From an uncultured Eubacteriales bacterium (lineage in GTDB: Bacteria; Bacillota; Clostridia; Oscillospirales; Oscillospiraceae): a stretch of DNA of 64,000 nt. The stretch is taken from NCBI GenBank assembly GCA_900315595.1, contig OMZQ01000001.1:47775-111774 (forward strand), in the 5' to 3' direction. Numbering within the stretch: the stretch's first letter is position 1; every line of letters begins with the position of its first letter. Positions 46,339-55,581 of this stretch are shown piece by piece. Position numbers and translations under genes: made by a program. The notes below the pieces were generated by a model. That model did no database searches. It was not told where the DNA came from and saw only the letters and a program-made list of their open reading frames with translations.

Positions 46339-47927
46339 CGATACGAGATATATCCGTTCCGGCGCGGCACGATCCGAACAGTCTGATCGTACTTGCCGCG
46401 AACGCGCTCAGAATCCCGGCCTCGGAGATCGCGCGTCTGGAAATCAGGCGCCGGTCCCTGGACGCACGGAAAAAGGAGGACATCCGCTGGCTCTACACGG
46501 TGGACGTCGCGACCCGGCACAGCGAAAATCAGGTGCTCCGAAAGTGCCGGAATCCCCGCGTGAGCCCTGCAAAGCCGTTCTATTACCGGATCCCGAAGCC
46601 GAAAACGCTGCCGGAAAAGCGGCCCGTCGTGATCGGCTTCGGCCCCGGCGGGATGTTTGCCGCTTTGGCTCTGGCAATGGCCGGCTGCAAACCGATCGTG
46701 ATCGAACGCGGTCAGGACGCAGAGACCCGGCGCGCGGCGGTGGAACGGTTTTGGCAGACCGGAGTTCTGGATCCCGAGAGCAACGTCCAGTTTGGCGAAG
46801 GCGGCGCCGGAACCTTCTCCGACGGGAAGCTGAATACCGGTACGAAAAACGAGAGACAGGGCTGGATCCTGCGTCAATTTGCGGAGGCCGGTGCGGACGA
46901 GAGCGTCACCTACGACGCCAAGCCGCACGTTGGAACGGACGTTCTGATCCGCGTGGTGCAGAATATCCGCGCCAAAATCCTTGCGCTTGGCGGCGAGGTT
47001 CACTTCGGCACGAAGCTGACAGGTCTTCAGCAGACGGACGGAAGGCTGACCGGGATCGAGGTCACGACGAAGGACGGTTCTTCGATCCTGGAATGCGAGC
47101 AGGCGATCATGGCCCTCGGTCACAGCGCGCGCGATACCTTTGAGCTGCTGGAGAGAAGCGGGATTCCCATGGAGCCGAAGCCCTTCTCGATGGGCGTCCG
47201 CGTGGAGCATTTGCAGCGAGCGGTGAATGAGGCGCAGTACGGTCCCGGTTGGGAGCGGCTGGACCTCCCCCCTGCTGATTACAAGCTGTCGGTCCATCTG
47301 CCGGACGGCGGCTCCGCATATACCTTCTGTATGTGCCCCGGCGGCTCCGTGGTTGCGGCTGCAAGCGAGGCGGGGCGGGTTGTGACAAACGGAATGAGCA
47401 ACTTTGACCGCGGCGGAGAGAACGCGAACGCAGCCCTCCTTGTGACCCTGAATCCGGAGGATTTCCCGGATCACTCCACGCTGGGCGGTATGCGCTGGCA
47501 GCGGGAGATGGAAGAAACGGCATTCCGGGCGGGCGGGAGCAATTACCGCGCTCCGGCCCAGCGCGTCGGTGACTTCCTTGCCAAGCGACCCAGCACTGCG
47601 CTTGGAGCAGTCAATCCAACTTATCAGCCGGGCGTGACGCTCTGCGATTTGCATAGCGTGTTGCCGGAGCAAATCACAGGCGTTCTGGAGCAAGCGATCC
47701 CTGCTTTGGCGAAAAAGCTCCGTGGCTACGACGATCCCGACGCCGTAATGACAGCACCGGAGACGCGCTCCTCCTCCCCCGTTCGCATCCTGCGGGGCGA
47801 AGACCGTCAATCCCCTGCCCTGCGCGGCCTCTACCCCTGCGGCGAGGGCGCGGGCTATGCCGGCGGGATTCTGTCCGCCGCCGTGGACGGCCTGATGTGC
47901 GCCGAAGCGGTAATATCCGATCTTTGA
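46332..47927 (+). CDS. Uncharacterised FAD-dependent dehydrogenase (COG2509 type)
   Basis: A 531-aa flavoprotein. An N-terminal ferredoxin-like region (about 1-90) precedes the FAD-binding motif VIGFGPGGMFAALALAMAG. GEGGAGTFSDGKLNTGT and the C-terminal GLYPCGEGAGYAGGI are typical of this family. The ATG at 46332 overlaps the preceding stop by 7 bp; a longer start at 46287 is possible but would re-read the first gene. The pair is presumably translated together. The physiological reaction is unknown. Confidence 0.83.
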   Translation: MLTIRDISVPARHDPNSLIVLAANALRIPASEIARLEIRRRSLDARKKEDIRWLYTVDVATRHSENQVLRKCRNPRVSPAKPFYYRIPKPKTLPEKRPVVIGFGPGGMFAALALAMAGCKPIVIERGQDAETRRAAVERFWQTGVLDPESNVQFGEGGAGTFSDGKLNTGTKNERQGWILRQFAEAGADESVTYDAKPHVGTDVLIRVVQNIRAKILALGGEVHFGTKLTGLQQTDGRLTGIEVTTKDGSSILECEQAIMALGHSARDTFELLERSGIPMEPKPFSMGVRVEHLQRAVNEAQYGPGWERLDLPPADYKLSVHLPDGGSAYTFCMCPGGSVVAAASEAGRVVTNGMSNFDRGGENANAALLVTLNPEDFPDHSTLGGMRWQREMEETAFRAGGSNYRAPAQRVGDFLAKRPSTALGAVNPTYQPGVTLCDLHSVLPEQITGVLEQAIPALAKKLRGYDDPDAVMTAPETRSSSPVRILRGEDRQSPALRGLYPCGEGAGYAGGILSAAVDGLMCAEAVISDL

Positions 47928-47941
47928 AGTCAGATGCACGA

Positions 47942-47985
47942 CAGCACGCGCGGCTGTATCCAAACGGATACAGCCGCGCGTGCTG
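47942..47985. terminator. Long hairpin between the flavoprotein gene and purL
   Basis: A perfect 20-bp stem (47942-47961 with 47966-47985) closes an AAAC loop between converging genes. T-tracts are nearly absent on both sides. The inner part GGCTGTATCC/GGATACAGCC matches the hairpin at 38102-38134. Confidence 0.75.
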
Positions 47986-47995
47986 ATTACTTTAT

Positions 47996-50900
47996 TCAGC
48001 CCTTGAAATAGCGGACTGCGGACTCAAACAGATGAACGTCGTACTCGCCGGGCACGTTCTTGTACAGGAAGGTTCCGATGCGCTCACTGTGGCCCATCTT
48101 GCCGAGGACGCGACCGTCGGGAGAGGTCAGACCCTCGATGGCCCAGAGGGAGTTGTTCGGGTTGAAATGGATATCCGCCGTCGGCTTTCCTTCCAGATCA
48201 ACGTACTGCGTCGCGATCTGGCCCCGGGCGGCAAGCTCGCCAAGGACGGTCTCAGGCGCGATCAAACGGCCCTCGCCGTGGGAGATCGCCACGTTGACGA
48301 CGTCGCCGATCTTCATGCCGGAGAGCCAGGGAGATCGGTTATTGACGATCCTGGTGCGGACGATGCGGGACTGGTGGCGTCCGATCGTATTATAGGTCAG
48401 AGTCGGAGCGTTCTCATCCACGTCCGTGATCCGTCCATGCTGGATCAGACCGAGCTTGATCAAAGCCTGGAAGCCGTTGCAGATGCCGAGCATCAAGCCG
48501 TCGCGGCGTTCCAGCAGGTCAGTCACGCCCTCACGGATCGCAGCGTTGCGGAAGAAGGCTGTGATAAACTTGCCGGAGCCGTCCGGCTCGTCGCCGCCGG
48601 AGAAGCCGCCGGGGATGAATACGACCTGCGCGGTTCTCAAGCGTGCCACAAAGTCATCCACGGAGCGCTGGATCTGCGCGGCGCTCAGATTGTGAACCAC
48701 GAAGATCTCCGGCTCGGCTCCTGCGTCAGCGGCGAGCTTCGCGCTGTCGTATTCGCAGTTGGTGCCGGGGAAGACCGGGATCAGGACCTTGGGACGGGCG
48801 GACGGGAAGCGACAGACGGGAACTGCGGTCCGATCGGCTGCAAGCTCCGGAATGGCGGTGCTGTTCTGGGTCAGATTGCAGGGATAGACGTTCTCCAGCC
48901 GTTCTTCATAGAGACGAAGCAGGTCGGCGGCAGGGATGGTCTCGCTTTCACGGACGAAAGAAGCGTCTTCCGTGACGAAGCCGATCAGCTCGCCGTCTTC
49001 CGGGATTTCAACGCATTCCACGACAAACGAGCCGTAACCCTTGGCAAAGAGGCGTTCCAACGAAAGACCGTCCGCAAAGCGGAAGCCAAAGCCGTTGCCA
49101 AAGGCCATCTTCATTACGGCCTCGGCCACACCGCCAAAGCCGACAGCCCAGGCGGAGACTGCCTTTCCGCTGCGAAGCAGACTGCTCACGCTCTGGAAGC
49201 AGGCAAGCAGGGACGCGCGTTCGGGCAGTCCGTCCGCACCGAGACGCGGCGTGATCAGACAGACGGGGTTCCCGGGTCGCTTAAACTCCGGAGAGCGGAC
49301 GTTCTTTGCGTCGTCTGCGGTGACGGCGAAGCTGACCAGGGTGGGCGGAACGTCGAGCTTTTCAAAGGTTCCGCTCATGGAGTCCTTGCCGCCGATCGCT
49401 GCGACGCCAAGGTCCATCTGGGCGCGGAACGCGCCGAGCAGAGCGGACAGAGGGTCGCCCCACCGCTTGGGATCGTGGCCCGGCTTGGCAAAATACTCCT
49501 GGAAGGTCAGGTACACGTCCTCAAACGATGCGCCGGAGGCAATCAGCTTGGCAACAGAATGGATCACGGCAAGATAAGCGCCGTGATAGGGGCTGCTGGA
49601 GGACAGGCAGGGGTCGTATCCGTAGGCCATCAAAGAGCAGGTGTCTGTATGACCGCGCTCAACGCTGACCTTCTGAACCATCGCCTGCGCAGGCGTGAGC
49701 TGCAATTTGCCGCCGAAGGGCATCAGAACGGTACCGGCGCCGATCGTGGAATCAAAGCGCTCGGCAAGACCGCGCTTGGAGCAGACGTTGAGGTCGGAGG
49801 CAAGCGTGCGGAAGGCTTCTGCAAAGGAGGCGGGCGTTTGGGCCAGCTCCTGCTCAGGCTTCCGGGTCTCAATCTCAATGTGCTTCTCCGCGCCGTTGGA
49901 GTTCAGGAAATCACGGCTGATATCGACAATGGTATGACCGTTCCAGTGCATCACCAGGCGGGGGCTTTCAGTCACGACGGCGACCTGACAGGCCTGAAGA
50001 TTCTCTTCTTCTGCAATACGGAGGAAATGATCCACGCAATCGGCCTCGACGACGACAGCCATACGCTCCTGGGATTCGGAAATCGCAAGCTCCGTGCCGT
50101 CCAGACCCTCGTATTTCCGGGGAACGCGGTTGAGATCGATTTCCAGACCGTCAGCCAGCTCACCGATGGCGACGGAGACGCCGCCCGCGCCGAAATCGTT
50201 GCAGCGCTTGATCATGCTGGAAGCGTCATGACGGCGGAAGAGTCGCTGCAGCTTGCGCTCCTCCAGTGCGTTGCCCTTCTGAACCTCAGCGCCGCAGGTC
50301 TCAACGGAGTGGACGTTGTGGGCCTTCGACGCGCCCGTTGCGCCGCCGATGCCGTCACGGCCCGTACTGCCGCCCAGGAGGATCACGACGTCGCCGGGGT
50401 TCGGACGCTCGCGGCGAACGTTCGCCTGCGGCGCGGCGGCGATCACAGCGCCGATCTCCATTCGCTTGGCTGCATAGCCGGGATGATAGACCTCGTCCAC
50501 GACGCCGGTCGCAAGACCGATCTGGTTGCCGTAGGAGGAGTAGCCGGCAGCGGCAGTGGTAACGATCTTACGCTGGGGCAGCTTGCCGGGGATGGTTTCG
50601 CTGACCGGACGGGTCGGATCGGCAGCGCCGGTAACGCGCATCGCGCCGTAGACGTAGGAACGGCCGGAAAGCGGGTCGCGGATCGCGCCGCCGATGCAGG
50701 TCGCAGCCCCGCCGAAGGGCTCGATCTCAGTCGGATGGTTGTGGGTCTCGTTTTTGAACAGGAGAAGCCACGGCTCCGTCTTGCCGTCCACGGTGACGTC
50801 CAGCTTGACGGTGCAGGCGTTGATCTCCTCGGATTCATCCAGCTTATCCAGCTTTCCGATCTTGCGCAGGTGCTTGGCTGCGATCGTGGCAAGATCCATC

Positions 50901-51688
50901 AAGCAGACAGGCTTCGTTCGTCCAAGCTCGGAACGGACGGAGAGATAGTCCTGCCAGGTCTGCTCCAAAAGCGGATCGGCAAAGCTGACGCGGTCAATCA
51001 CGGTGCCGAAGGTCGTGTGACGGCAGTGGTCGGACCAATAGGTATCGATCATGCGAAGCTCCGTGATCGTCGGATCCCGGTCCTCGCGGGAGAAATAATC
51101 CTGACAGAATTTCAGATCGGCCTCGTCCATCGCCAGACCGTAATCGCGGAGCATGGCGGCCCGACCTTCCGCGTCCATGCTGCGGAAGCCGGACAGGGTC
51201 GCAACGGTTTCCGGCAATGCGTAGGAGGCTTTCAGCGTCTCGGGCAGGGCAAGCTCCGCCTCGCGCGCCTCGACGGGATTGATCACGTGCTTTTTGAAGG
51301 CTGCGATTTCCTCGGGCGTCAATGCGCCGTAGAGTACGTAAACCTTCGCCGAACGGATCAGCGGACGCTCCGTCTGGGAGATGATCTGGATACACTGCGC
51401 GGCGGAATCGGCCCGCTGATCGTACTGGCCGGGGAGGTATTCCACGGCAAAAACCAGACCGCCTTCCGCGTCGAGGCTCCGGGTCGCGTCGTCTACCTGT
51501 GGTTCGGAGAAGACGGTGCGGATCGACTGTGCAAAGAGGTCCTCGGAGATGTTTTCGGCGTCATAGCGATTGATGACGCGAACGTTTTCCAAATGCTTGA
51601 GACCGAGGAAGGAAACTGCCTCCCGCAGAAGAGAAGCTGCCTCCTGAGCGTATTCGGCTTTCTTTTCAACGTAAACGCGATAAACCAT
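47996..51688 (-). CDS. purL: Phosphoribosylformylglycinamidine synthase, single-chain form
   Basis: Converts FGAR, ATP and glutamine into FGAM, step four of purine synthesis. The 1230-aa chain joins the PurS-like N-terminus, the synthase domains (RMIDTYWSDHCRHTTF; NETHNHPTEIEPFGGAATC) and a C-terminal class I glutaminase (PVFPGTNCEYD, catalytic Cys in LGICNGFQAL, then a His/Glu pair). No separate purS or purQ is needed. The ATG at 51688 has GGAG 8 nt upstream; a TTG two codons earlier is possible. It is the last gene of the cluster. Confidence 0.96.
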   Translation of the reverse strand: MVYRVYVEKKAEYAQEAASLLREAVSFLGLKHLENVRVINRYDAENISEDLFAQSIRTVFSEPQVDDATRSLDAEGGLVFAVEYLPGQYDQRADSAAQCIQIISQTERPLIRSAKVYVLYGALTPEEIAAFKKHVINPVEAREAELALPETLKASYALPETVATLSGFRSMDAEGRAAMLRDYGLAMDEADLKFCQDYFSREDRDPTITELRMIDTYWSDHCRHTTFGTVIDRVSFADPLLEQTWQDYLSVRSELGRTKPVCLMDLATIAAKHLRKIGKLDKLDESEEINACTVKLDVTVDGKTEPWLLLFKNETHNHPTEIEPFGGAATCIGGAIRDPLSGRSYVYGAMRVTGAADPTRPVSETIPGKLPQRKIVTTAAAGYSSYGNQIGLATGVVDEVYHPGYAAKRMEIGAVIAAAPQANVRRERPNPGDVVILLGGSTGRDGIGGATGASKAHNVHSVETCGAEVQKGNALEERKLQRLFRRHDASSMIKRCNDFGAGGVSVAIGELADGLEIDLNRVPRKYEGLDGTELAISESQERMAVVVEADCVDHFLRIAEEENLQACQVAVVTESPRLVMHWNGHTIVDISRDFLNSNGAEKHIEIETRKPEQELAQTPASFAEAFRTLASDLNVCSKRGLAERFDSTIGAGTVLMPFGGKLQLTPAQAMVQKVSVERGHTDTCSLMAYGYDPCLSSSSPYHGAYLAVIHSVAKLIASGASFEDVYLTFQEYFAKPGHDPKRWGDPLSALLGAFRAQMDLGVAAIGGKDSMSGTFEKLDVPPTLVSFAVTADDAKNVRSPEFKRPGNPVCLITPRLGADGLPERASLLACFQSVSSLLRSGKAVSAWAVGFGGVAEAVMKMAFGNGFGFRFADGLSLERLFAKGYGSFVVECVEIPEDGELIGFVTEDASFVRESETIPAADLLRLYEERLENVYPCNLTQNSTAIPELAADRTAVPVCRFPSARPKVLIPVFPGTNCEYDSAKLAADAGAEPEIFVVHNLSAAQIQRSVDDFVARLRTAQVVFIPGGFSGGDEPDGSGKFITAFFRNAAIREGVTDLLERRDGLMLGICNGFQALIKLGLIQHGRITDVDENAPTLTYNTIGRHQSRIVRTRIVNNRSPWLSGMKIGDVVNVAISHGEGRLIAPETVLGELAARGQIATQYVDLEGKPTADIHFNPNNSLWAIEGLTSPDGRVLGKMGHSERIGTFLYKNVPGEYDVHLFESAVRYFKG

Positions 51689-51690
51689 CG

Positions 51691-52959
51691 TCAATTCTCC
51701 TTCCAGGCCAAGGCTCTGGCTCCAATGTCGCGGCGATACCAGACTCCTTCAAAGGAAATCCTGCCTGCCATCTCGTAGGCGTCGTGCAGGGCGGCTTCCA
51801 GCGTATCGGCAACGGCGGTGACGCCGAGCACACGGCCGCCGGAGGTCACGAGCTGACCGTCCTTTTCTGCCGCTCCGGCAAAGTAGACGTGGGGCAGAAC
51901 GCTCTGGGGAACCGTGATCGGGAAGCCCTTTTGATAGGCGCTCGGATAACCCTTGGAGGCGATCACGATACAGGCTGCGTTTTGGTTGGAAAACTCGACC
52001 TTGATTTCGGAGAGGCGTTCTTCGGTCACGGCGCGCATGACGGTCAACAGGTCGGTCTTGAGCAGAGGCAGTACGACCTGGGTTTCCGGATCGCCGAACC
52101 GACAGTTGTATTCGATCACCTTCGGGCCGTCGGCGGTCAGCATCAGGCCGAAGTAGAGGCAGCCCTTGAAGGGCCGGCCTTCCTCCCGCATGGCGCGGAT
52201 GGTGGGCAGGAAAATGGAGTTCATGCAAACCTCGGCAACGGCGGGGGTATAGCAGGGGTTCGGTGCAAGCGTTCCCATGCCGCCGGTATTCAGTCCGGTA
52301 TCGCCCTCCCCTGCCCGCTTGTGATCCATGGAGGAGACCATCGGAATAACGGTATGGCCGTCGGTAAAGCTGAGCACGGAGATTTCTGGGCCGGTAAGGA
52401 ATTCTTCGATGACCACGCGCTCGCCGCTCCTGCCGAAGCGTCCGTTTGCCATCATTTCCGTGACGGCAGTTTTCGCTTCCTCGCGGGTGTTTGCGATCAC
52501 GACGCCCTTGCCGAGGGCAAGGCCGTCCGCCTTGATGACCGTGGGGATCGGTGCGGTCTCCAGATAGGTCAGCGCGTCCGCAAGGCGGTCAAAGGTCTCG
52601 TACTTTGCCGTAGGGATGCCGTAACGCTTCATCAGATCCTTTGCAAAGATCTTGCTGCTTTCGATCACGGCAGCGCGCTGATTCGGTCCGAAGCAGGCGA
52701 TCCCGGCTGCTTCCAGTGCGTCCACGGCACCGGCGGCCAGCGGGTCGTCCGGCGTGACGACGGCGTAGTCGATCTTCTGCTCCGCGGCGAACCGGACGAT
52801 ACCGGGCAGATCAAGCGCCTTGATCGGAACGCAGACCGCATCGGCCGACATTCCGGCGTTGCCGGGCAGCACGAAGATCTCTGTAACCTCTGGGTTTTCC
52901 TTTAATTTTTTGACGATGGCGTGCTCGCGTCCGCCGCCGCCGATAACCATTAGTTTCAT
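51691..52959 (-). CDS. purD: Phosphoribosylamine-glycine ligase
   Basis: Makes glycinamide ribonucleotide from phosphoribosylamine, glycine and ATP. The 422-aa ATP-grasp enzyme begins MKLMVIGGGGREHA and has FAKDLMKRYGIPTA and LALGKGVVIA in the ATP-grasp part. GLMLTADGPKVIEYNCRFGDPE is a clear family signature. The ATG at 52959 follows GAGGAG; the open frame continues to 53001 without one. It ends 2 bp before purL. Confidence 0.96.
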   Translation of the reverse strand: MKLMVIGGGGREHAIVKKLKENPEVTEIFVLPGNAGMSADAVCVPIKALDLPGIVRFAAEQKIDYAVVTPDDPLAAGAVDALEAAGIACFGPNQRAAVIESSKIFAKDLMKRYGIPTAKYETFDRLADALTYLETAPIPTVIKADGLALGKGVVIANTREEAKTAVTEMMANGRFGRSGERVVIEEFLTGPEISVLSFTDGHTVIPMVSSMDHKRAGEGDTGLNTGGMGTLAPNPCYTPAVAEVCMNSIFLPTIRAMREEGRPFKGCLYFGLMLTADGPKVIEYNCRFGDPETQVVLPLLKTDLLTVMRAVTEERLSEIKVEFSNQNAACIVIASKGYPSAYQKGFPITVPQSVLPHVYFAGAAEKDGQLVTSGGRVLGVTAVADTLEAALHDAYEMAGRISFEGVWYRRDIGARALAWKEN

Positions 52960-53020
52960 ATCGTCTCTCCTCAGGGCGTGATTGAGCAGTCCGGGATTCA
53001 AATGAAAACGGGCGACTCAA

Positions 53021-54205
53021 TCAATGATGGAACAGTCTCATTCCGGTGAAAGCCATCACCATGCCGTATTGATCGCAGACGTCGATCACGGCGTCGTCTC
53101 GGATCGAGCCGCCCGGCTGGGCGACGAACTGAACGCCGCTGCGGTGTGCGCGCTCAATATTGTCCGAGAACGGGAAGAAGGCGTCGGAGCCCAGGCTTAC
53201 GCCGGAGATCGTGTCGAGATAGGCGCGCTGCTGTTCACGCGTGAAGGGCTCGGGACGCGAGGTAAAATACTTCTGCCAGTTTCCATCGGCGCAGACGTCC
53301 TCCTCGTTCTGGTTGATATAGCCGTCGATCACGTTATCGCGGTCCGGACGCCCAAGCTCCGGCTTGAAGGGCAGGTTCAGAACGCGGTCAGACTGGCGCA
53401 GGAACCAGGTGTCTGCCTTGCCGCCAGCCAGCCGCGTGCAATGGATGCGGGACTGCTGACCGGCGCCGACGCCGATGGCCTGCCCGTCCGCGGCATAGCA
53501 GACGGAATTCGACTGGGTGTATTTCAGGGTGATCAACGAAATAATGAGATCGCGGACAGCGGATTCCGGCAAGTCCTTGTTCTTCGTAATCACGTTGGTC
53601 AGTAGGGCGCGGTCGATGCGGAAATTGTTGCGGCCCTGCTCGAAGGTGACGCCGAAGACCTGCTTGCGCTCCGTTTCAGCGGGGACGTAATCGGGATCAA
53701 TTTTAACGACGTTGTATTTCCCGTTCCGTTTGGATTTCAGGATCTCAAGGGCCTCGGGCTCATAGCCCGGAGCGATCACGCCGTCGGAAACCTCGCGCTT
53801 GATCAGCTTGGCCGTGGTGACGTCGCAGACGTCCGAAAGGGCGACCCAGTCGCCGAAGGAGCACATGCGGTCCGTGCCGCGGGCGCGGGCGTAGGCGCAG
53901 GCAAGGGCAGATGCATCCAGCTCCGGCACGTCGTCAACGAAGCAGGCTCGCTTCAAGCGGTCGGAAAGCGGCAGGCCGACTGCCGCAGAGGTCGGACTGA
54001 CGTGCTTAAATGATGTCGCAGCAGGCAGTCCGAGGGCCTGCTTGAGCTCGCGGACGAGCTGCCAGGAATTGAATGCATCGAGAAAGTTGATATAACCGGG
54101 TCTGCCGTTGAGGATCTCCACGGGCAGGTCGGAGCCGTCGTGCATATAGATCCGGGCAGGCTTCTGGTTGGGGTTACAGCCGTATTTCAGTTCAAATTCT
54201 TTCAT
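53021..54205 (-). CDS. purH: AICAR formyltransferase (PurH without the cyclohydrolase domain)
   Basis: Adds a formyl group from 10-formyl-THF to AICAR, giving FAICAR. The 394-aa protein contains only the transformylase part. It starts at KEFELKYGCNPNQKPA, which in full-length PurH is the domain boundary, and keeps the catalytic Lys-His in SFKHVSPTSAAVG and the AGQQSRIHC and FRIDRALL segments. The N-terminal IMP cyclohydrolase domain of usual PurH (about 200 residues) is absent; the adjacent gene supplies that activity. It lies 9 bp after that gene. Confidence 0.93.
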   Translation of the reverse strand: MKEFELKYGCNPNQKPARIYMHDGSDLPVEILNGRPGYINFLDAFNSWQLVRELKQALGLPAATSFKHVSPTSAAVGLPLSDRLKRACFVDDVPELDASALACAYARARGTDRMCSFGDWVALSDVCDVTTAKLIKREVSDGVIAPGYEPEALEILKSKRNGKYNVVKIDPDYVPAETERKQVFGVTFEQGRNNFRIDRALLTNVITKNKDLPESAVRDLIISLITLKYTQSNSVCYAADGQAIGVGAGQQSRIHCTRLAGGKADTWFLRQSDRVLNLPFKPELGRPDRDNVIDGYINQNEEDVCADGNWQKYFTSRPEPFTREQQRAYLDTISGVSLGSDAFFPFSDNIERAHRSGVQFVAQPGGSIRDDAVIDVCDQYGMVMAFTGMRLFHH

Positions 54206-54214
54206 ATCGGTTCC

Positions 54215-54931
54215 TTATTCGTTCCGGTTGATCAGTCGTTCTTGGTAGTTGCCGGAGGAAAGCTCGATGTCCCGCACGTAAAGGGAAATGCGGTTTTCAG
54301 CGTCCAGCGCGTTCCAAAGCGTTTGCGTGAAGCGGTCCAGGTCGCCCTCGACGGCAACGCGCTCAGGCTCGCCGCAGAAGGTGGGAAGGGGCTTGCCGTC
54401 CGTCACGTAGGTGTGGATCAGGTGGCCGAGTCCCGCCTTCATCGGGTAGGCGAAGGTGAATCGGGCACAGTCAGAGCCGGCTTCGTCAATGCTCTTGAGA
54501 ATGCTGATCTGATAGGTCGGGCAGGTCGGATCGAGACGGACGGCGGCGCTGATGCGGGGCGTGAAGTTCGGGCAGTCCGGTTCAAAGCAGCGTGCTTCCA
54601 GGGCTTCGGAGAAGGTCTTCCCTGCGGCGAGGCCGTCGTAGATCGTGTCGGTCTGGTCGCCGTTCGTAACGATCAACTGATTGCCGTACTGACGAATGGC
54701 GGCGTAGATGATCAAACTGGGGTCCTCAACCTTGGAAGGATCAAAGGGCTCCGTGAAGACCTCGCCGTCCTTGCGCGTGAATACGCGATTGCGGGAATTG
54801 GCGCTCCGGCCCATGATAAAGTAGGCGATGCGGACGGTTCCGTCCGGCGTCATGCCGGCAAATACACCGCGTCCCGGGTATGGGTTGCCGGAAAGCAGGC
54901 GTTCGATGGGAAGGGTTTCATAGGGCGTCAT
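54215..54931 (-). CDS. purO: IMP cyclohydrolase, PurO type
   Basis: Closes FAICAR to IMP, the last step of de novo purine synthesis. The 238-aa protein matches the stand-alone cyclohydrolase family first described in archaea: LLSGNPYPGRGVFAG, YFIMGRSANSRNRVF, and NFTPRISAA. It shares no visible motif with the cyclohydrolase half of bacterial PurH. Its place next to a PurH that lacks that half makes the assignment strong. It is 2 bp from purN and 9 bp from purH. Confidence 0.9.
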   Translation of the reverse strand: MTPYETLPIERLLSGNPYPGRGVFAGMTPDGTVRIAYFIMGRSANSRNRVFTRKDGEVFTEPFDPSKVEDPSLIIYAAIRQYGNQLIVTNGDQTDTIYDGLAAGKTFSEALEARCFEPDCPNFTPRISAAVRLDPTCPTYQISILKSIDEAGSDCARFTFAYPMKAGLGHLIHTYVTDGKPLPTFCGEPERVAVEGDLDRFTQTLWNALDAENRISLYVRDIELSSGNYQERLINRNE

Positions 54932-54933
54932 AG

Positions 54934-55581
54934 TCAGCGGTCCTTTCTGTTCTCAAGCATTTGGGCGGAGACGGATTCTACGGCGGCAGGCAGCAGCTTC
55001 CACTCCGCCTGCTCCATCACGCGGCGCTGGAGCGTCTCCGGGGTATCGTCGGGAAGGATCTCTACGGCTTTCTGCGCAAGGATCTCTCCCCCATCGGGAA
55101 TCTCGTTGACAAAGTGAACCGTCGCGCCCGTGACCTTGACGCCGCGGGAAAGCGCGGCCTCGTGAACCTTGAGACCATAGAAGCCTTTGCCGCAGAAGGA
55201 AGGGATCAGGGACGGATGGACGTTGAGGATCCTGTGATCGTACCGACTTGTAAAGTCGTTGCTCAGAATGCTGAGGAAGCCGGCCAAAACGATCAAGTCC
55301 ACCCGATACGCACGAAGCAGCTCCAGCAGAGCGGTCTCAAAGCCAGCCTGCCCGCCAAGCTCCTGTTTCCGAAGGACGGCGGAGGGTACGCCTGCTCGCT
55401 TCGCACGCTCCAGCGCATAGACGCCGGGCTGACTGGAAACGACCAGAACGACCTCGGCGCTGTGGATCATCCCGCTGTGTGCAGCGTCCAGAATGGCCTG
55501 GAGATTTGTACCGCCGCCGGAAACAAGAACAGCGACGCGGATTTTCGGTTCCGTCAAGACTTCGTTGTTCCGGTTCAGCAT
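54934..55581 (-). CDS. purN: Phosphoribosylglycinamide formyltransferase
   Basis: Transfers formyl from 10-formyl-THF to GAR. The 215-aa protein has the substrate loop VLVSGGGTNLQAIL, the active-site His in NVHPSLIPSF and the Asp in VNEIPDGGEILAQ. The ATG at 55581 overlaps the purM stop by 7 bp and has a poor ribosome-binding site; an in-frame TTG eight codons later would also fit, so the exact start is uncertain. Confidence 0.94.
   Translation of the reverse strand: MLNRNNEVLTEPKIRVAVLVSGGGTNLQAILDAAHSGMIHSAEVVLVVSSQPGVYALERAKRAGVPSAVLRKQELGGQAGFETALLELLRAYRVDLIVLAGFLSILSNDFTSRYDHRILNVHPSLIPSFCGKGFYGLKVHEAALSRGVKVTGATVHFVNEIPDGGEILAQKAVEILPDDTPETLQRRVMEQAEWKLLPAAVESVSAQMLENRKDR

Noticed and set aside
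48032..51778. A 1248-codon open frame on the + strand opposite purL
   Set aside because: It is in exact reverse register with purL, so it stays open because purL lacks in-frame TTA, CTA and TCA codons. The sense protein is clearly PurL; the antisense one has no recognisable domain, and I saw no promoter for it.
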